Positions 1 through 8,715 are shown, numbered from the stretch's first letter. The stretch is DNA of 64,000 nucleotides from Leifsonia sp. 1010 (GCF_031455295.1 NZ_JAVDSL010000004.1:124001-188000), one strand, 5' to 3'. Numbers and translations are program-made. The notes: generated from the letters alone by a model not told the origin.

Positions 1-351
1 GAGACGATCACCGGATCCCTCGAACAGAAGAAGCAGTACCGGCAGTACAAGGCCCGCGTGCAGGCCCTGCCGGAGCCGTACCGCGGCGCCGCGAAGGCGT
101 TCGAACGGTACTTCATGTACAACGGCGGCATCACCGACGGCGACACGCTCGTCACGATGCTCACCGATTTCGCCGACATGTGGGAGCGCGCCGCCATCGA
201 CGGCACGCCGATCAGCGAGCTCGTCGGGGGCGACCCCATCGACTTCGCCGAGACCTACACGGAGTCGTACGGCGGCGTGAAGTGGATCGACAAGGAGCGG
301 GCCCGCCTGATCAAGGCGGTCCAGGAGGCAGAACAGGAGGAGAAGAAATGA
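1..351 (+). CDS. DUF1048 domain protein, 5' end outside window
   Basis: The frame is open from base 1, so the gene starts before the window; the first in-frame ATG (58) is internal to the domain. The visible protein is soluble, charged and helical, with a YFMYNGG stretch and a Lys/Glu-rich tail. It matches the DUF1048 family, which in actinobacteria lies next to PadR-type regulators and DrrAB-type exporters. No biochemical role is known to me. Its TGA overlaps the ATG of the next ABC gene (ATGA at 348-351), so the two are translationally coupled. By inference the gene belongs to a small self-regulated efflux operon whose regulator lies upstream. Confidence 0.8.
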   Translation, partial: ETITGSLEQKKQYRQYKARVQALPEPYRGAAKAFERYFMYNGGITDGDTLVTMLTDFADMWERAAIDGTPISELVGGDPIDFAETYTESYGGVKWIDKERARLIKAVQEAEQEEKK

Positions 352-1184
352 GCGCAACCGCGATCAGCGTCCGCGGCATCCAGAAATCGTTCAAAGACGT
401 CGAAGTGCTCCGCGGGGTCGACTTCGACGTGCAGGCGGGCACCATCTTCGCCCTGCTCGGCTCCAACGGGGCCGGCAAGACGACGCTGGTGCGCATCCTC
501 AGCACCCTCCTCCGCGCCGACGGCGGCACCGCCACCGTGCAGGGGGTGGATGTTGCGGCCAAGCCGGGCGACGTCCGCGGCGCGATCAGCCTCACGGGGC
601 AGTTCGCGGCGGTGGATGAGGTGCTCAGCGGACGCGAGAACCTCATCCTCATCGCCAAGCTCCGCCACCTGAAGGACCCGGCCGGCATCGCCGACGACCT
701 CCTCGCCCGCTTCTCGCTCACCGACGCGGGCAAGCGCAAGGCCGCGACCTACTCCGGTGGGATGCGGCGCCGGCTCGACATCGCGATGAGTCTGATCGGC
801 AACCCGCCGATCATCTTCCTCGACGAGCCGACCACCGGACTCGACCCGCAGGCGCGGATCGAGGTCTGGGAGACGGTCAAGCGCCTCGCCGGGCAGGGCA
901 CCACGGTGCTGCTCACCACGCAGTACCTGGACGAGGCCGAGCAGCTCGCCGACCGGATCGCCATCCTCCACAACGGGACGATCATCCAGAACGGCACCCT
1001 CGACGAGCTCAAGCGGCTGCTCCCCGCCGCGAAGGTCGAGTACGTCGAGAAGCAGCCGACGCTCGAGGAGGTCTTCCTCGCCCTCGTCGGCGACACGGGA
1101 GACGACAGCGGCGAGAACGCCGACAACCACACCACCACCGACCGCACCGACGGCGCGGCCGCCACAGGAAGGAAGGCACGATGA
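348..1184 (+). CDS. DrrA-like ABC exporter, ATP-binding subunit
   Basis: This 278-residue protein would hydrolyse ATP to drive the permease encoded next. Walker A GSNGAGKT is at residues 38-45, then come a YSGGMRRRLDIA signature, Walker B IIFLDEPTTGLD and a TTQYLDEAEQLADRI switch region with Gln where many ABC proteins have His. That Gln is usual for the daunorubicin-resistance (DrrA) type. The C-terminal part after residue 230 has the KVEYVEKQPTLEEVFL tail of this family. An in-frame start at 180 would lie inside the previous gene; the ATG at 348 overlaps its stop and begins the conserved domain. The exported substrate cannot be told from sequence. Confidence 0.9.
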   Translation: MSATAISVRGIQKSFKDVEVLRGVDFDVQAGTIFALLGSNGAGKTTLVRILSTLLRADGGTATVQGVDVAAKPGDVRGAISLTGQFAAVDEVLSGRENLILIAKLRHLKDPAGIADDLLARFSLTDAGKRKAATYSGGMRRRLDIAMSLIGNPPIIFLDEPTTGLDPQARIEVWETVKRLAGQGTTVLLTTQYLDEAEQLADRIAILHNGTIIQNGTLDELKRLLPAAKVEYVEKQPTLEEVFLALVGDTGDDSGENADNHTTTDRTDGAAATGRKAR

Positions 1185-1951
1185 CCGCCACGGTTCTCAG
1201 CGACACCGGTGTGCTCACCGGGCGCTCGCTCCGCCACATCCTGCGCAGTCCCGACACCATCATCACCACCGCGGTCACGCCGATCGCGCTGATGCTGCTG
1301 TTCGTGTACGTGCTCGGCGGGGCGATCAACACCGGCTCCAGCAGCTCGTACGTCAACTACCTGCTGCCCGGGATCCTGCTCATCACGATCGCCTCCGGGG
1401 TCGCGTACACGTCGTACCGGCTGTTCCTCGACCTGCAGGGCGGCATCTTCGAGCGGTTCCAGTCGATGCCGATCGCCCGCAGCAGCGTGCTGTGGGGGCA
1501 CGTGCTCACGTCCGTCGTCGCCAACATCGTCTCCATGGCGATCGTCATCGGCGTCGCACTGATCATGGGCTTCCGCACGGGAGCGTCGGTCTGGGCCTGG
1601 CTCGGAGTCGCCGGCATCCTCATCCTCTTCACCCTCGCCCTCACGTGGCTCGCGGTCATGGCGGGACTCTCGGCGAAGACAGTGGATGGGGCCAGCGCCT
1701 TCAGCTACCCGCTGATCTTCCTGCCCTTCATCAGCTCGGCGTTCGTTCCGACCACGTCGATGCCCGGCCCGGTCGCCTGGTTCGCCGAGAACCAGCCGGT
1801 CACGTCCATCGTCAACACCATCCGGGCGCTGTTCGAGCAGCAGCCGGTCGGCAGCGACATCTGGATCGCCCTCGCCTGGCTCGTCGGCATCCTCGTCATC
1901 GCGTACGCCTTCGCGATGGTCATCTACCGCCGCAAAATCACCGCGGGTTGA
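1181..1951 (+). CDS. ABC-2 type exporter permease (DrrB-like)
   Basis: This 256-residue membrane protein has about six hydrophobic segments, beginning near residue 28 (TIITTAVTPIALMLLFVYVL) and ending just before a short basic tail (YRRKITAG). The order and spacing match the ABC-2 permease family. Its start codon overlaps the stop of the ATPase gene (ATGA at 1181-1184), so the two subunits should be made together. With the ATPase it would form an exporter of hydrophobic compounds in the cytoplasmic membrane. Resistance to a drug is possible but not shown. Confidence 0.88.
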   Translation: MTATVLSDTGVLTGRSLRHILRSPDTIITTAVTPIALMLLFVYVLGGAINTGSSSSYVNYLLPGILLITIASGVAYTSYRLFLDLQGGIFERFQSMPIARSSVLWGHVLTSVVANIVSMAIVIGVALIMGFRTGASVWAWLGVAGILILFTLALTWLAVMAGLSAKTVDGASAFSYPLIFLPFISSAFVPTTSMPGPVAWFAENQPVTSIVNTIRALFEQQPVGSDIWIALAWLVGILVIAYAFAMVIYRRKITAG

Positions 1952-2031
1952 CCGGGGTCACCGCTGCCGGCCCCGGCACCGAACGGAAGGTTCCGACAGG
2001 ACCTTCCGCTTCGGTCGTTAAGCCACTCGGC

Positions 2032-2037
2032 TAGCGT
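2032..2037 (+). promoter_or_regulatory. -10 box of a leaderless promoter
   Basis: TAGCGT lies seven bases before the ATG at 2045. The spacing fits transcription starting at or next to the A of the start codon. No ribosome-binding site is visible, which supports leaderless translation and this start choice. Confidence 0.5.
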
Positions 2038-2044
2038 GGTGGGC

Positions 2045-2494
2045 ATGAACGCCCCCGTCGACATCGAGGTCGCGACCACGCTGAGCCCCACCGATCTGGA
2101 TGCGATCGAGCACCTCCTCCCCCAGCTCTCCTCCACCGCCGGCTACGACCGCGACCGGATGCTGGCCATGCTCGACCATCCCGGAACCGACCTCCTCGTC
2201 GCCCGCGTCCACGGGCAGATCGTCGGCATGGCGACCCTCGCCGCCTTCCCCCTCCCGACCGGATGGCGCGGCCACGTCGACGACGTCGTGGTCGACGACA
2301 CCCAGCGCGGAAAGGGGATCGCGCGGCAGCTGCTCGAAGCGATCATCGACCTCGCCCGCGAACGCGAGCTGCGAACCCTCGACCTGACGTCGCGGCCCAG
2401 CCGCGCGGCGGCGATCCGCCTCTACGAGTCCGTCGGCTTCGAGCGCCGGGACTCTGTGCTGATGCGCTTGCGCGGGCGTGAGGCGAACGGCTAG
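2045..2494 (+). CDS. GNAT family N-acetyltransferase
   Basis: A 149-residue single-domain acetyltransferase. The acetyl-CoA binding loop is seen as QRGKGIARQLL after the VDDVVVDD strand, and the late motif AAIRLYESVGFERRDSV is typical of GNAT proteins. A small molecule or a protein amino group would be acetylated; the acceptor is unknown. An in-frame GTG at 2036 is possible, but ATG at 2045 fits the leaderless promoter better. The gene ends tail-to-tail with the next acetyltransferase, their stop codons overlapping by four bases. Confidence 0.82.
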   Translation: MNAPVDIEVATTLSPTDLDAIEHLLPQLSSTAGYDRDRMLAMLDHPGTDLLVARVHGQIVGMATLAAFPLPTGWRGHVDDVVVDDTQRGKGIARQLLEAIIDLARERELRTLDLTSRPSRAAAIRLYESVGFERRDSVLMRLRGREANG

Positions 2495-3189
2495 AAGCTG
2501 AGCCGGATCCCGATGTTCTCGCCGCGATCCTCGAAGCCGAGCGACCGCGCCAGAGAGCGCGAGGCAGCGTTGCTCGCCAGGCTCCTCCAGCGGACGATGC
2601 CCGCCAGCGCGATCGCCTCATTCACCGCCGCCACGGCGACCCGGCGACCGTACCCTCTCCCCCTCGCTCCCGGGAGGGTGAGCACGCCGATGTCCGACGG
2701 CTCCTCCATCCAGACGCTCAGCCCGGCGGCAGCAACGAGCCGACCGTTCTCCCGCAGCCCGAACACCCGGGTCGCATCCGCCAGGCCCGACTCCTCGAAC
2801 TCGCCCTCCCCGACCTCGTCTGCGAACAGCCGGATGTCGTGCTCCGAGACCACCTCGATGTCACGGCGATCAGACACAACGGGGTCGCTGCGGTACGAGT
2901 GGACGGCGGGCCCGAGGACGCGCGGCGAGAACGCGTTCAGGGCCATTCGCCAGCGGACCGCATCCAACGCGTCCTCCGGCGTGACCGCGCGGAGCACCGG
3001 CTCGAGCTTCGCGCGTTCTCTTCCCGGGGCGCGAAGTCGGACCGCGCCAGGTCGGACGAGGACATACACCCCGGGCCACGGGTCGCGCGCCCACGTCGTG
3101 TGGATGCCCGGCTCCCAGATCCGAGCGACATCCACTTCGAAGACTTCGGCCCAATATCCGTCGACGCGCGCCTCGGCCTCCGCCCTCAT
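2491..3189 (-). CDS. GNAT family N-acetyltransferase, two-part protein
   Basis: This 232-residue protein has an N-terminal half without a clear motif (residues 1-115, including WEPGIHTTWARDPWPGVYV) and a C-terminal GNAT half with ARGRGYGRRVAVAAVNEAI and an ASRSLARSLGFEDRG segment. The layout resembles FR47-like acetyltransferases. It starts 10 bases after the HNH endonuclease stop on the same strand, so the two are probably cotranscribed from the promoter near 4010. Substrate unknown. It is not an obvious duplicate of the convergent GNAT protein. Confidence 0.75.
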   Translation of the reverse strand: MRAEAEARVDGYWAEVFEVDVARIWEPGIHTTWARDPWPGVYVLVRPGAVRLRAPGRERAKLEPVLRAVTPEDALDAVRWRMALNAFSPRVLGPAVHSYRSDPVVSDRRDIEVVSEHDIRLFADEVGEGEFEESGLADATRVFGLRENGRLVAAAGLSVWMEEPSDIGVLTLPGARGRGYGRRVAVAAVNEAIALAGIVRWRSLASNAASRSLARSLGFEDRGENIGIRLSF

Positions 3190-3199
3190 CGACGGGGGC

Positions 3200-3715
3200 T
3201 CACCCGGCCAGCTGCAGCTCGTGGCGGCGCCACGGCTCCGTGAACTCCTCCCAGTTGGGGTCGTTCCAGCGCATGCTGATCAGCGACGCCATGTTCAGGT
3301 GCGGCTCCTTCAGCTCGAACGGGAGCTTCCAGCCCAGCTCGCTGAGCAGACGGTCCGACTTGACGTTGTTGCAGCGGAAGCAGGCGACGACGACGTTGTC
3401 CCACGTGTGCGTACCGCCGCGAGCACGCGGGATGACGTGGTCGAGGGTGTCGCCGTACTTGCCGCAGTACGCGCACACGTGGCCGTAGCGCTCCAGCGCC
3501 GACTTGCGGGTCAGCGGGATGCGGCGGTGCGGCACCTTGATGTACTGGTTCAAGAGCACCACGCTCGGCGCATCCAGAACCAGGGAGCGGCTGTGCAGCT
3601 GCGCCCCGCTCCCGGCGATCGTCGACGCTTTGCCGCTCAGCACCAGCATGATCGCGCGTCGCGTCGCGATCACGCCGAGCGGCTCGTAGCTGGCGTTGAG
3701 AACCAGAGTCTTCAT
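3200..3715 (-). CDS. HNH endonuclease
   Basis: A 171-residue protein with a C-terminal HNH nuclease fold. Paired cysteines Cys81-x2-Cys84 and Cys112-x2-Cys115 should hold a structural zinc, around the catalytic region TLDHVIPRARGG (Asp92-His93) and Asn107. The first 70 residues (LVLNASYEPLGVIATRRAI) are the conserved leader domain of this actinobacterial HNH family. Start at 3715 is chosen because conserved sequence begins there and ATGA overlaps the stop of the upstream Cys/His-rich ORF. A terminator lies about 45 bases before the start, so expression is probably attenuated. The family is common and chromosomal; a role in repair or defence is unproven. Confidence 0.88.
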   Translation of the reverse strand: MKTLVLNASYEPLGVIATRRAIMLVLSGKASTIAGSGAQLHSRSLVLDAPSVVLLNQYIKVPHRRIPLTRKSALERYGHVCAYCGKYGDTLDHVIPRARGGTHTWDNVVVACFRCNNVKSDRLLSELGWKLPFELKEPHLNMASLISMRWNDPNWEEFTEPWRRHELQLAG

Positions 3716-3963
3716 CTGCGGCCTTTCGGGACAAAAGGGAGGGTGCTCGGGCAAACAAAAAGGGCACTGTCCGTGCGGACAGCGCCCAAGGAGGAGGCGG
3801 CATGGTGGCGGCACGCCACATGGTGGCGGTGGCAGGCCTCGACGTGGTGGCGGCAGGCGAGAAAGTCTCCCCAGCGGGAGAGCGTGATGCTCGATCCCCC
3901 CGGAAGGCCGCACTCGTCCCACCCGGTCGCCCTCAGCGGCCCGGCGGAACGTGTTCCGGCCAT
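3712..3963 (-). CDS. Cys/His-rich upstream ORF (83 codons), candidate leader
   Basis: The ORF begins with ATG at 3963 behind a strong GGAGG ribosome-binding site (3969-3973, five-base gap) and a possible -10 TACCCT (4009-4014). Its TGA overlaps the HNH gene start as ATGA. Residues encoded at 3802-3855 form a repeat, CRHHVEACHRHHVACRHH, with seven His and three Cys in eighteen codons. A canonical intrinsic terminator sits inside the frame about 14 bases after these codons. I do not recognise the peptide. The arrangement looks like ribosome-controlled attenuation, but a small structural protein with CxHH repeats is also possible. Confidence 0.5.
   Translation of the reverse strand: MAGTRSAGPLRATGWDECGLPGGSSITLSRWGDFLACRHHVEACHRHHVACRHHAASSLGAVRTDSALFVCPSTLPFVPKGRR
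3762..3787 (-). terminator. Intrinsic terminator inside the upstream ORF
   Basis: Read on the minus strand, GGGCgCTGTCC pairs with GGACAGtGCCC (one mismatch) around a GCAC loop, followed at once by TTTTTGTTTG. This is the best rho-independent terminator shape in the window, yet it lies between the promoter and the HNH endonuclease gene. It should cut HNH transcription unless translation or another factor prevents folding. Confidence 0.75.
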
Positions 3964-4021
3964 CGGATCCTCCGATTCTGCGGCTGCATGACGCAGCGTC
4001 AGAACGCCAGGGTAACCCAGA

Positions 4022-4053
4022 AACGGCGCGCCACCTATTCGGGGCGCGCCGTT
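4022..4053 (-). terminator. Hairpin after the NlpC/P60 gene
   Basis: AACGGCGCGCC (4022-4032) and GGCGCGCCGTT (4043-4053) form a perfect 11-bp stem with a 10-base loop, 74 bases past the NlpC/P60 stop codon. The minus-strand tail has only TTT, so it is a weak-tailed terminator typical of high-GC actinobacteria. Confidence 0.6.
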
Positions 4054-4126
4054 CCGGTGCTGTGGTGCGGAGTGTTCACCGGACGGAAACAGTTCAGGTC
4101 CGGTCCGGAGGGGATGCCGACTCGGC

Positions 4127-5074
4127 TCAGATGCCCAAGCGGACGATGTAGTAGTCGCTGGTCCAGATCGGGCGGATCGAGATCGACCGGCCGGTGTCCG
4201 GGGCGTCCATGATGTTGCCGTTGCCTGCGTAGAAACCGTCGTGGCCCGGCATGATCACCAGGTCGCCCGGCTGGGCGTCGGCGATCGAGATGCGCTTGCC
4301 CATCGCGGCCTGACCCGAGACCGAGTGCGGGAGCGAGATGCCGAACTGGGCGTACACGTACATGACGTAGCCGGAGCAGTCGAAGCCCGCGGGGCTGGCG
4401 CCGCCGTACACGTACGGAGTGCCGATGTACTGCTGGGCCACCGAGAACACCTGCGACAGGCTGAAGCTCGGGTACGGCGGGTTGGCAAGGAAGTCGGAGA
4501 CCGACGGGCCGGTCGACTTGCTCGCGTAGGTGGCCAGCTCGACGGCGGCCTGACGGCGTGCGGCCTCTGCGGCGGCTGCAGCAGCGGCGGCGGCCTTCTG
4601 CTGGGCCAGCTGCTCCTCCGTGGTCGCGGAGGCGGCGTCGCGGTTGACGGCCGACGCGGCGACACCGCCGACCTCGACGGTCTGCGACTGCGCCTTCTTC
4701 ATCGAGTCGGCGGCGCTGGGACCGAAGCCCGCGCTCTCCGCGTCGTTCGGGTTGAAAGCGAAAGCAGGGAGGGACATGGTCGCGATGATCCCGGTGGCGA
4801 CGGTGATGACACCGGCGTTGAGGATCCATCCGCCCTTGCGCTTCTTCTTCGCCTGCGCAGCCGCGGAACCGGTGGCCGTGGTGACGGCGGTCGAGGCGGC
4901 GCGGCCGTTGGTGCGCGCCGGCGACGATGCCGTGCGGGACGACGACGCGGTCTCACGCTGCACGCGCTGCGCGCGGCGGGACGCGGGGGTGGAAGGGGAA
5001 GAAGTGATGTCCGTGCTGCTCTGGTCCGGGTTCGAACGGTCCTGGAGGGGACCGGTCGTGCTCGAGTCTGCCAA
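4127..5074 (-). CDS. NlpC/P60 (C40) cell-wall endopeptidase
   Basis: This 315-residue protein has a Ser/Thr/Arg-rich cytoplasmic part (1-80), one membrane segment (about 82-104), an Ala-rich linker (150-180) and a C-terminal NlpC/P60 domain. Catalytic Cys233 sits in GFDCSGYVMY and His278 in MPGHDGFYAG. Family members cut peptide stems of peptidoglycan outside the cell. The start is TTG at 5074 with GGAGG seven bases upstream; no better ATG is available. A promoter at 5228-5256 gives a structured leader of about 147 bases, so post-transcriptional control is likely. Confidence 0.87.
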   Translation of the reverse strand: MADSSTTGPLQDRSNPDQSSTDITSSPSTPASRRAQRVQRETASSSRTASSPARTNGRAASTAVTTATGSAAAQAKKKRKGGWILNAGVITVATGIIATMSLPAFAFNPNDAESAGFGPSAADSMKKAQSQTVEVGGVAASAVNRDAASATTEEQLAQQKAAAAAAAAAEAARRQAAVELATYASKSTGPSVSDFLANPPYPSFSLSQVFSVAQQYIGTPYVYGGASPAGFDCSGYVMYVYAQFGISLPHSVSGQAAMGKRISIADAQPGDLVIMPGHDGFYAGNGNIMDAPDTGRSISIRPIWTSDYYIVRLGI

Positions 5075-5221
5075 AGTGTGACCTCCAACGCTCCGGCAGC
5101 ACTAGGGAGCTGCCCCCGTCCGCACGAGTGGCTTCGGCTTCACGGATCGAGAGACGGGTATAGGGGGGTGGAGCGTCTCGATCCAGGGTCCTGATGGGCC
5201 GGGTGGTGGCCCGTTCGGACT
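5075..5221 (-). promoter_or_regulatory. Structured 5' leader of the NlpC/P60 gene
   Basis: From the predicted start (about 5221) to the TTG there are about 147 untranslated bases with several strong pairings on the minus strand. GGGCC pairs with GGCCC near 5212-5196, GGATCGAGACG pairs with CGTCTCtCGATCC, and CGCTCC near 5172 can alternatively pair with GGAGCG just before the ribosome-binding site. NlpC/P60 genes in actinobacteria are often preceded by the c-di-AMP (ydaO) riboswitch, but I do not see its full consensus here. It may be a divergent member or another RNA. Confidence 0.45.
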
Positions 5222-5227
5222 CGTAAG

Positions 5228-5256
5228 AGACTACGGGACGAGACCCCGTTTGTCAC
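5228..5256 (-). promoter_or_regulatory. Promoter of the NlpC/P60 gene
   Basis: On the minus strand, GTGACA (5256-5251) and TAGTCT (5233-5228) are separated by exactly 17 bases, a good housekeeping-sigma promoter. It lies downstream of the ideR stop and predicts transcription from about 5221. Confidence 0.6.
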
Positions 5257-5294
5257 ATCTTTTTGGCCGCTTTTTAACGAATCGGTAACGGGAT

Positions 5295-5987
5295 TCAGGC
5301 GTCGACGAAGATGTGCGCCGCGAGTTCGTTGGGCAGTTCGAGCCCGGTCTCGAACCCGTCGATCTGCACGGCGACGTACGACCCGGCGGCGGAGAAAGTG
5401 CCGGTCGAGCCGGGAAAAACACCCGCCTGCTTGAGCTGCAGAAGGAGCTCGGGGTCGACCTGGGCCGGCTCGCCGAGACGACGGATCCTGGCAGTCACCC
5501 CGGAATCGCTGCTGCGGACGACATCGACCAGGTTGATCAGGTCTTCGGTGGAAAGAGAGGAGTCGGGGGCGCCCAGTTCGCCGAGTCCGGGGATCGGGTT
5601 GCCGTAGGGCGACTCGGTCGGGTGGCCGAGCATGGTGAGCAGCTTGCGCTCCACCTGCTCGCTCATCACGTGCTCCCAGCGGCACGCCTCTTCGTGCACG
5701 TACTCCCACTCGAGCTCGATGACATCGCTCAGCAGGCGCTCCGCGAGGCGGTGCTTGCGCATGACATGTACGGCCTTGCGACGGCCGTCGTCGGTGAGCT
5801 CCAGGTGGCGGTCGCCGGAGACGACGACGAGACCATCGCGCTCCATACGGCCGACGGTCTGCGAGACGGTCGGACCGGAGTGGCCGAGACGCTCGGAGAT
5901 GCGCGCACGCAGGGGGACGATGTTGTCCTCCTCCAGCTCCAGGATGGTGCGAAGGTACATCTCGGTCGTATCGATCAGATCGGTCAT
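5295..5987 (-). CDS. ideR: Iron-dependent repressor, DtxR/IdeR family
   Basis: A 230-residue metal-dependent repressor with winged helix (1-73), dimerisation and metal domain (74-140) and C-terminal SH3-like domain. All DtxR metal residues are present: His79, Glu83, His98 for the ancillary site and Met10, Cys102, Glu105, His106 for the primary site, so it should sense Fe(II). The start is set at 5987 (MTDLIDTTEMYLRT) because the family begins there; a longer frame to 5999 adds four residues. It diverges from serC. A matching DtxR box lies before the siderophore-interacting protein gene at 46835-46853. Confidence 0.93.
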   Translation of the reverse strand: MTDLIDTTEMYLRTILELEEDNIVPLRARISERLGHSGPTVSQTVGRMERDGLVVVSGDRHLELTDDGRRKAVHVMRKHRLAERLLSDVIELEWEYVHEEACRWEHVMSEQVERKLLTMLGHPTESPYGNPIPGLGELGAPDSSLSTEDLINLVDVVRSSDSGVTARIRRLGEPAQVDPELLLQLKQAGVFPGSTGTFSAAGSYVAVQIDGFETGLELPNELAAHIFVDA

Positions 5988-5989
5988 GA

Positions 5990-7234
<1,245 letters not shown>

Positions 7235-7241
7235 GCGCGCG

Positions 7242-7472
7242 ATGCGCCTCTGGCTCCGCGACGACGAACGTCGGCCCGACCCGGTCCCCGTGAAGACGGA
7301 TGACCGGCGGGCCGTCGTCGTCGGGCTAGCCCTGTGGGTGATCGCCCTCGTCGTCGTGCTCATCGTCGGCGGACCGGTCGTCGCCTCCGGCACCTGGCTC
7401 TGGACCATCGTCGTCGGACTCGTCCTCGGCGTCCTCGGACTCGGCTACCTCACCGTCAAGCGCCGCCGCTGA
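7242..7472 (+). CDS. DUF2530 small membrane protein
   Basis: A 76-residue protein with a charged N-terminus (residues 1-22), two Val-rich membrane segments (about 25-46 and 50-70) and a basic KRRR end. It matches DUF2530, an actinobacterial family of unknown role. It begins seven bases after serC. Its last 147 bases (7326-7472) overlap, on the other strand, the acidic tail of the DUF3027 gene. The Val codons GTC in the membrane helices read as Asp codons GAC on the opposite strand, which explains how both frames survive. Confidence 0.75.
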   Translation: MRLWLRDDERRPDPVPVKTDDRRAVVVGLALWVIALVVVLIVGGPVVASGTWLWTIVVGLVLGVLGLGYLTVKRRR

Positions 7473-8342
7473 GGCGTCGGACTCGTCGTCCGAGTCCTCG
7501 TCGTCATCCGCGTCGTCGTCGGAGTCCGAGTCTTCGTTGTCATCTGACTCGTCGTCGTCATCCGCGTCGTCGTCGTCCTCGTCGTCCGCGTCCTCGTCGG
7601 CGAGCGCCGCCGCCTCCTCCGCCTCGAGATCGAGGTCGCTGTCGACGTCGGTCTCCTCATCGAAGTCCACGTCGACACTGTCGATGTCGACGCCGTCCAC
7701 ATCGTCGTCGTCGTGCAGGTCGTGAACGTCGTGGTCGTCCTCGGCGTCGTCGAAGCCCTCCTCGGACTCGTCGTCGCCCTCGTCGTCGCCCTCGTCGTCG
7801 CCGTCGTCCGCGTCCTCGTCGTCCTCCGACTCGTTCTCCGCACCGGCGTTCGCCTCCTGCGCGGCCTGGTACTCGGCCAGGCGCTCGGACCACGGCACCC
7901 AGTCGGGCGCGAGCAGCGAACCGTCGCCGGGCATGAGCTCGGCTTCGAGAACGGTCGGCTCGTCGTCGTCGCTCGCGCGGCCGACAGTGACGGTCCAGCG
8001 CCAGTCCGGGTACCCGGGCAGGCGGCTGGCGAACAGCAGGGAGACGACGCCCGGCGCTTCGACGACATGGCCGAGGGGCTCGCCGATGGTGTTCTCCGGC
8101 GTGATCTCGCCCAGCGCCTGGAGCGCCAGCGGGACAGCGGCGAGCAGCTCGGGATCGGCGACCAGCGGTTCGGCCGGCTCCGCATCCTCGATCACCTCGA
8201 CGATCTCGGTCTCCTCGACCTCGATCTCGTCGACGTCGACGTCCGTAGTCTCAGCGACCTCGGTCGCCTCGACGTCCGCCGACACCGTCTCGCTCTCGAC
8301 CGTCTCGGCGGCCGGGTCGATCTCGTCGCCGCGCTCAGGCAT
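7326..8342 (-). CDS. DUF3027 protein with very acidic C-terminal tail
   Basis: A 338-residue protein. Residues 1-60 are acidic, about 60-165 form the DUF3027 core (LPGYPDWRWTVTVGRA and LLAPDWVPWSERLAEYQ), and 170-338 are mostly Asp/Glu. The family is conserved in actinobacteria next to a CspA-like gene; no function is known to me. The start overlaps the stop of that cold-shock gene by eight bases (ATGCCTGA), so expression is coupled. The frame stays open through the DUF2530 gene on the other strand, and the acidic tail could be longer than in relatives. Confidence 0.78.
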   Translation of the reverse strand: MPERGDEIDPAAETVESETVSADVEATEVAETTDVDVDEIEVEETEIVEVIEDAEPAEPLVADPELLAAVPLALQALGEITPENTIGEPLGHVVEAPGVVSLLFASRLPGYPDWRWTVTVGRASDDDEPTVLEAELMPGDGSLLAPDWVPWSERLAEYQAAQEANAGAENESEDDEDADDGDDEGDDEGDDESEEGFDDAEDDHDVHDLHDDDDVDGVDIDSVDVDFDEETDVDSDLDLEAEEAAALADEDADDEDDDDADDDDESDDNEDSDSDDDADDDEDSDDESDASAAALDGEVAESEDAEDESDDDGPEPGAGGDDRSADDEHDDEGDHPQG

Positions 8343-8715
8343 CCAGGTCGTCCGCGACCTTGCGCAGCACGGCGGCGATCTTCGCGCCGTGCGCCTTGTC
8401 GGGGTACTTGCCGCGGCGCAGGTTCGCGCCGATGCCGTCGAGCAGCTTCACGAGGTCTTCGACGATGATCGCCATGTCGTCGGCCGACTTGCGCTTCATC
8501 TTCACCAGGCTCGGCGGAGCCTCCAGGACGCGCACGGACAGCGCCTGCGCGCCGCGCTTGCCGTCGGCGATGCCGAACTCCAGACGGGTTCCCGATTTGA
8601 CGACGGCACCGGCGGGAAGCGCCGAGGCGTGCAGGAAGACTTCCTGGCCGTCATCGGAGCTGATGAAGCCGAAGCCTTTCTCCTCGTCGTAGAACTTGAC
8701 CTTGCCGGTTGGCAT
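8335..8715 (-). CDS. Cold-shock domain protein with C-terminal extension
   Basis: A 126-residue protein with an N-terminal cold-shock domain (GKVKFYDEEKGFGFISSDDG, RNP-like FGFIS and VFLHASAL) and a roughly 60-residue helical extension (KRKSADDMAIIVEDLVKLLDG). This longer form is the actinobacterial CspB type, distinct from the 67-residue CspA at 22323-22526. Likely a single-stranded nucleic-acid binder or RNA chaperone. Start ATG at 8715 begins the domain; an upstream in-frame ATG at 8757 would overlap the divergent promoter. Coupled to DUF3027 by an eight-base overlap. Confidence 0.88.
   Translation of the reverse strand: MPTGKVKFYDEEKGFGFISSDDGQEVFLHASALPAGAVVKSGTRLEFGIADGKRGAQALSVRVLEAPPSLVKMKRKSADDMAIIVEDLVKLLDGIGANLRRGKYPDKAHGAKIAAVLRKVADDLDA

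Noticed and set aside
2513-3991. 492-residue plus-strand ORF opposite GNAT and HNH genes
   Set aside because: Low-complexity translation of the opposite strand of two recognised genes.
5075-5221. Firm call of a c-di-AMP riboswitch
   Set aside because: The gene type fits, but conserved blocks of ydaO could not be recognised; kept as a structured leader only.
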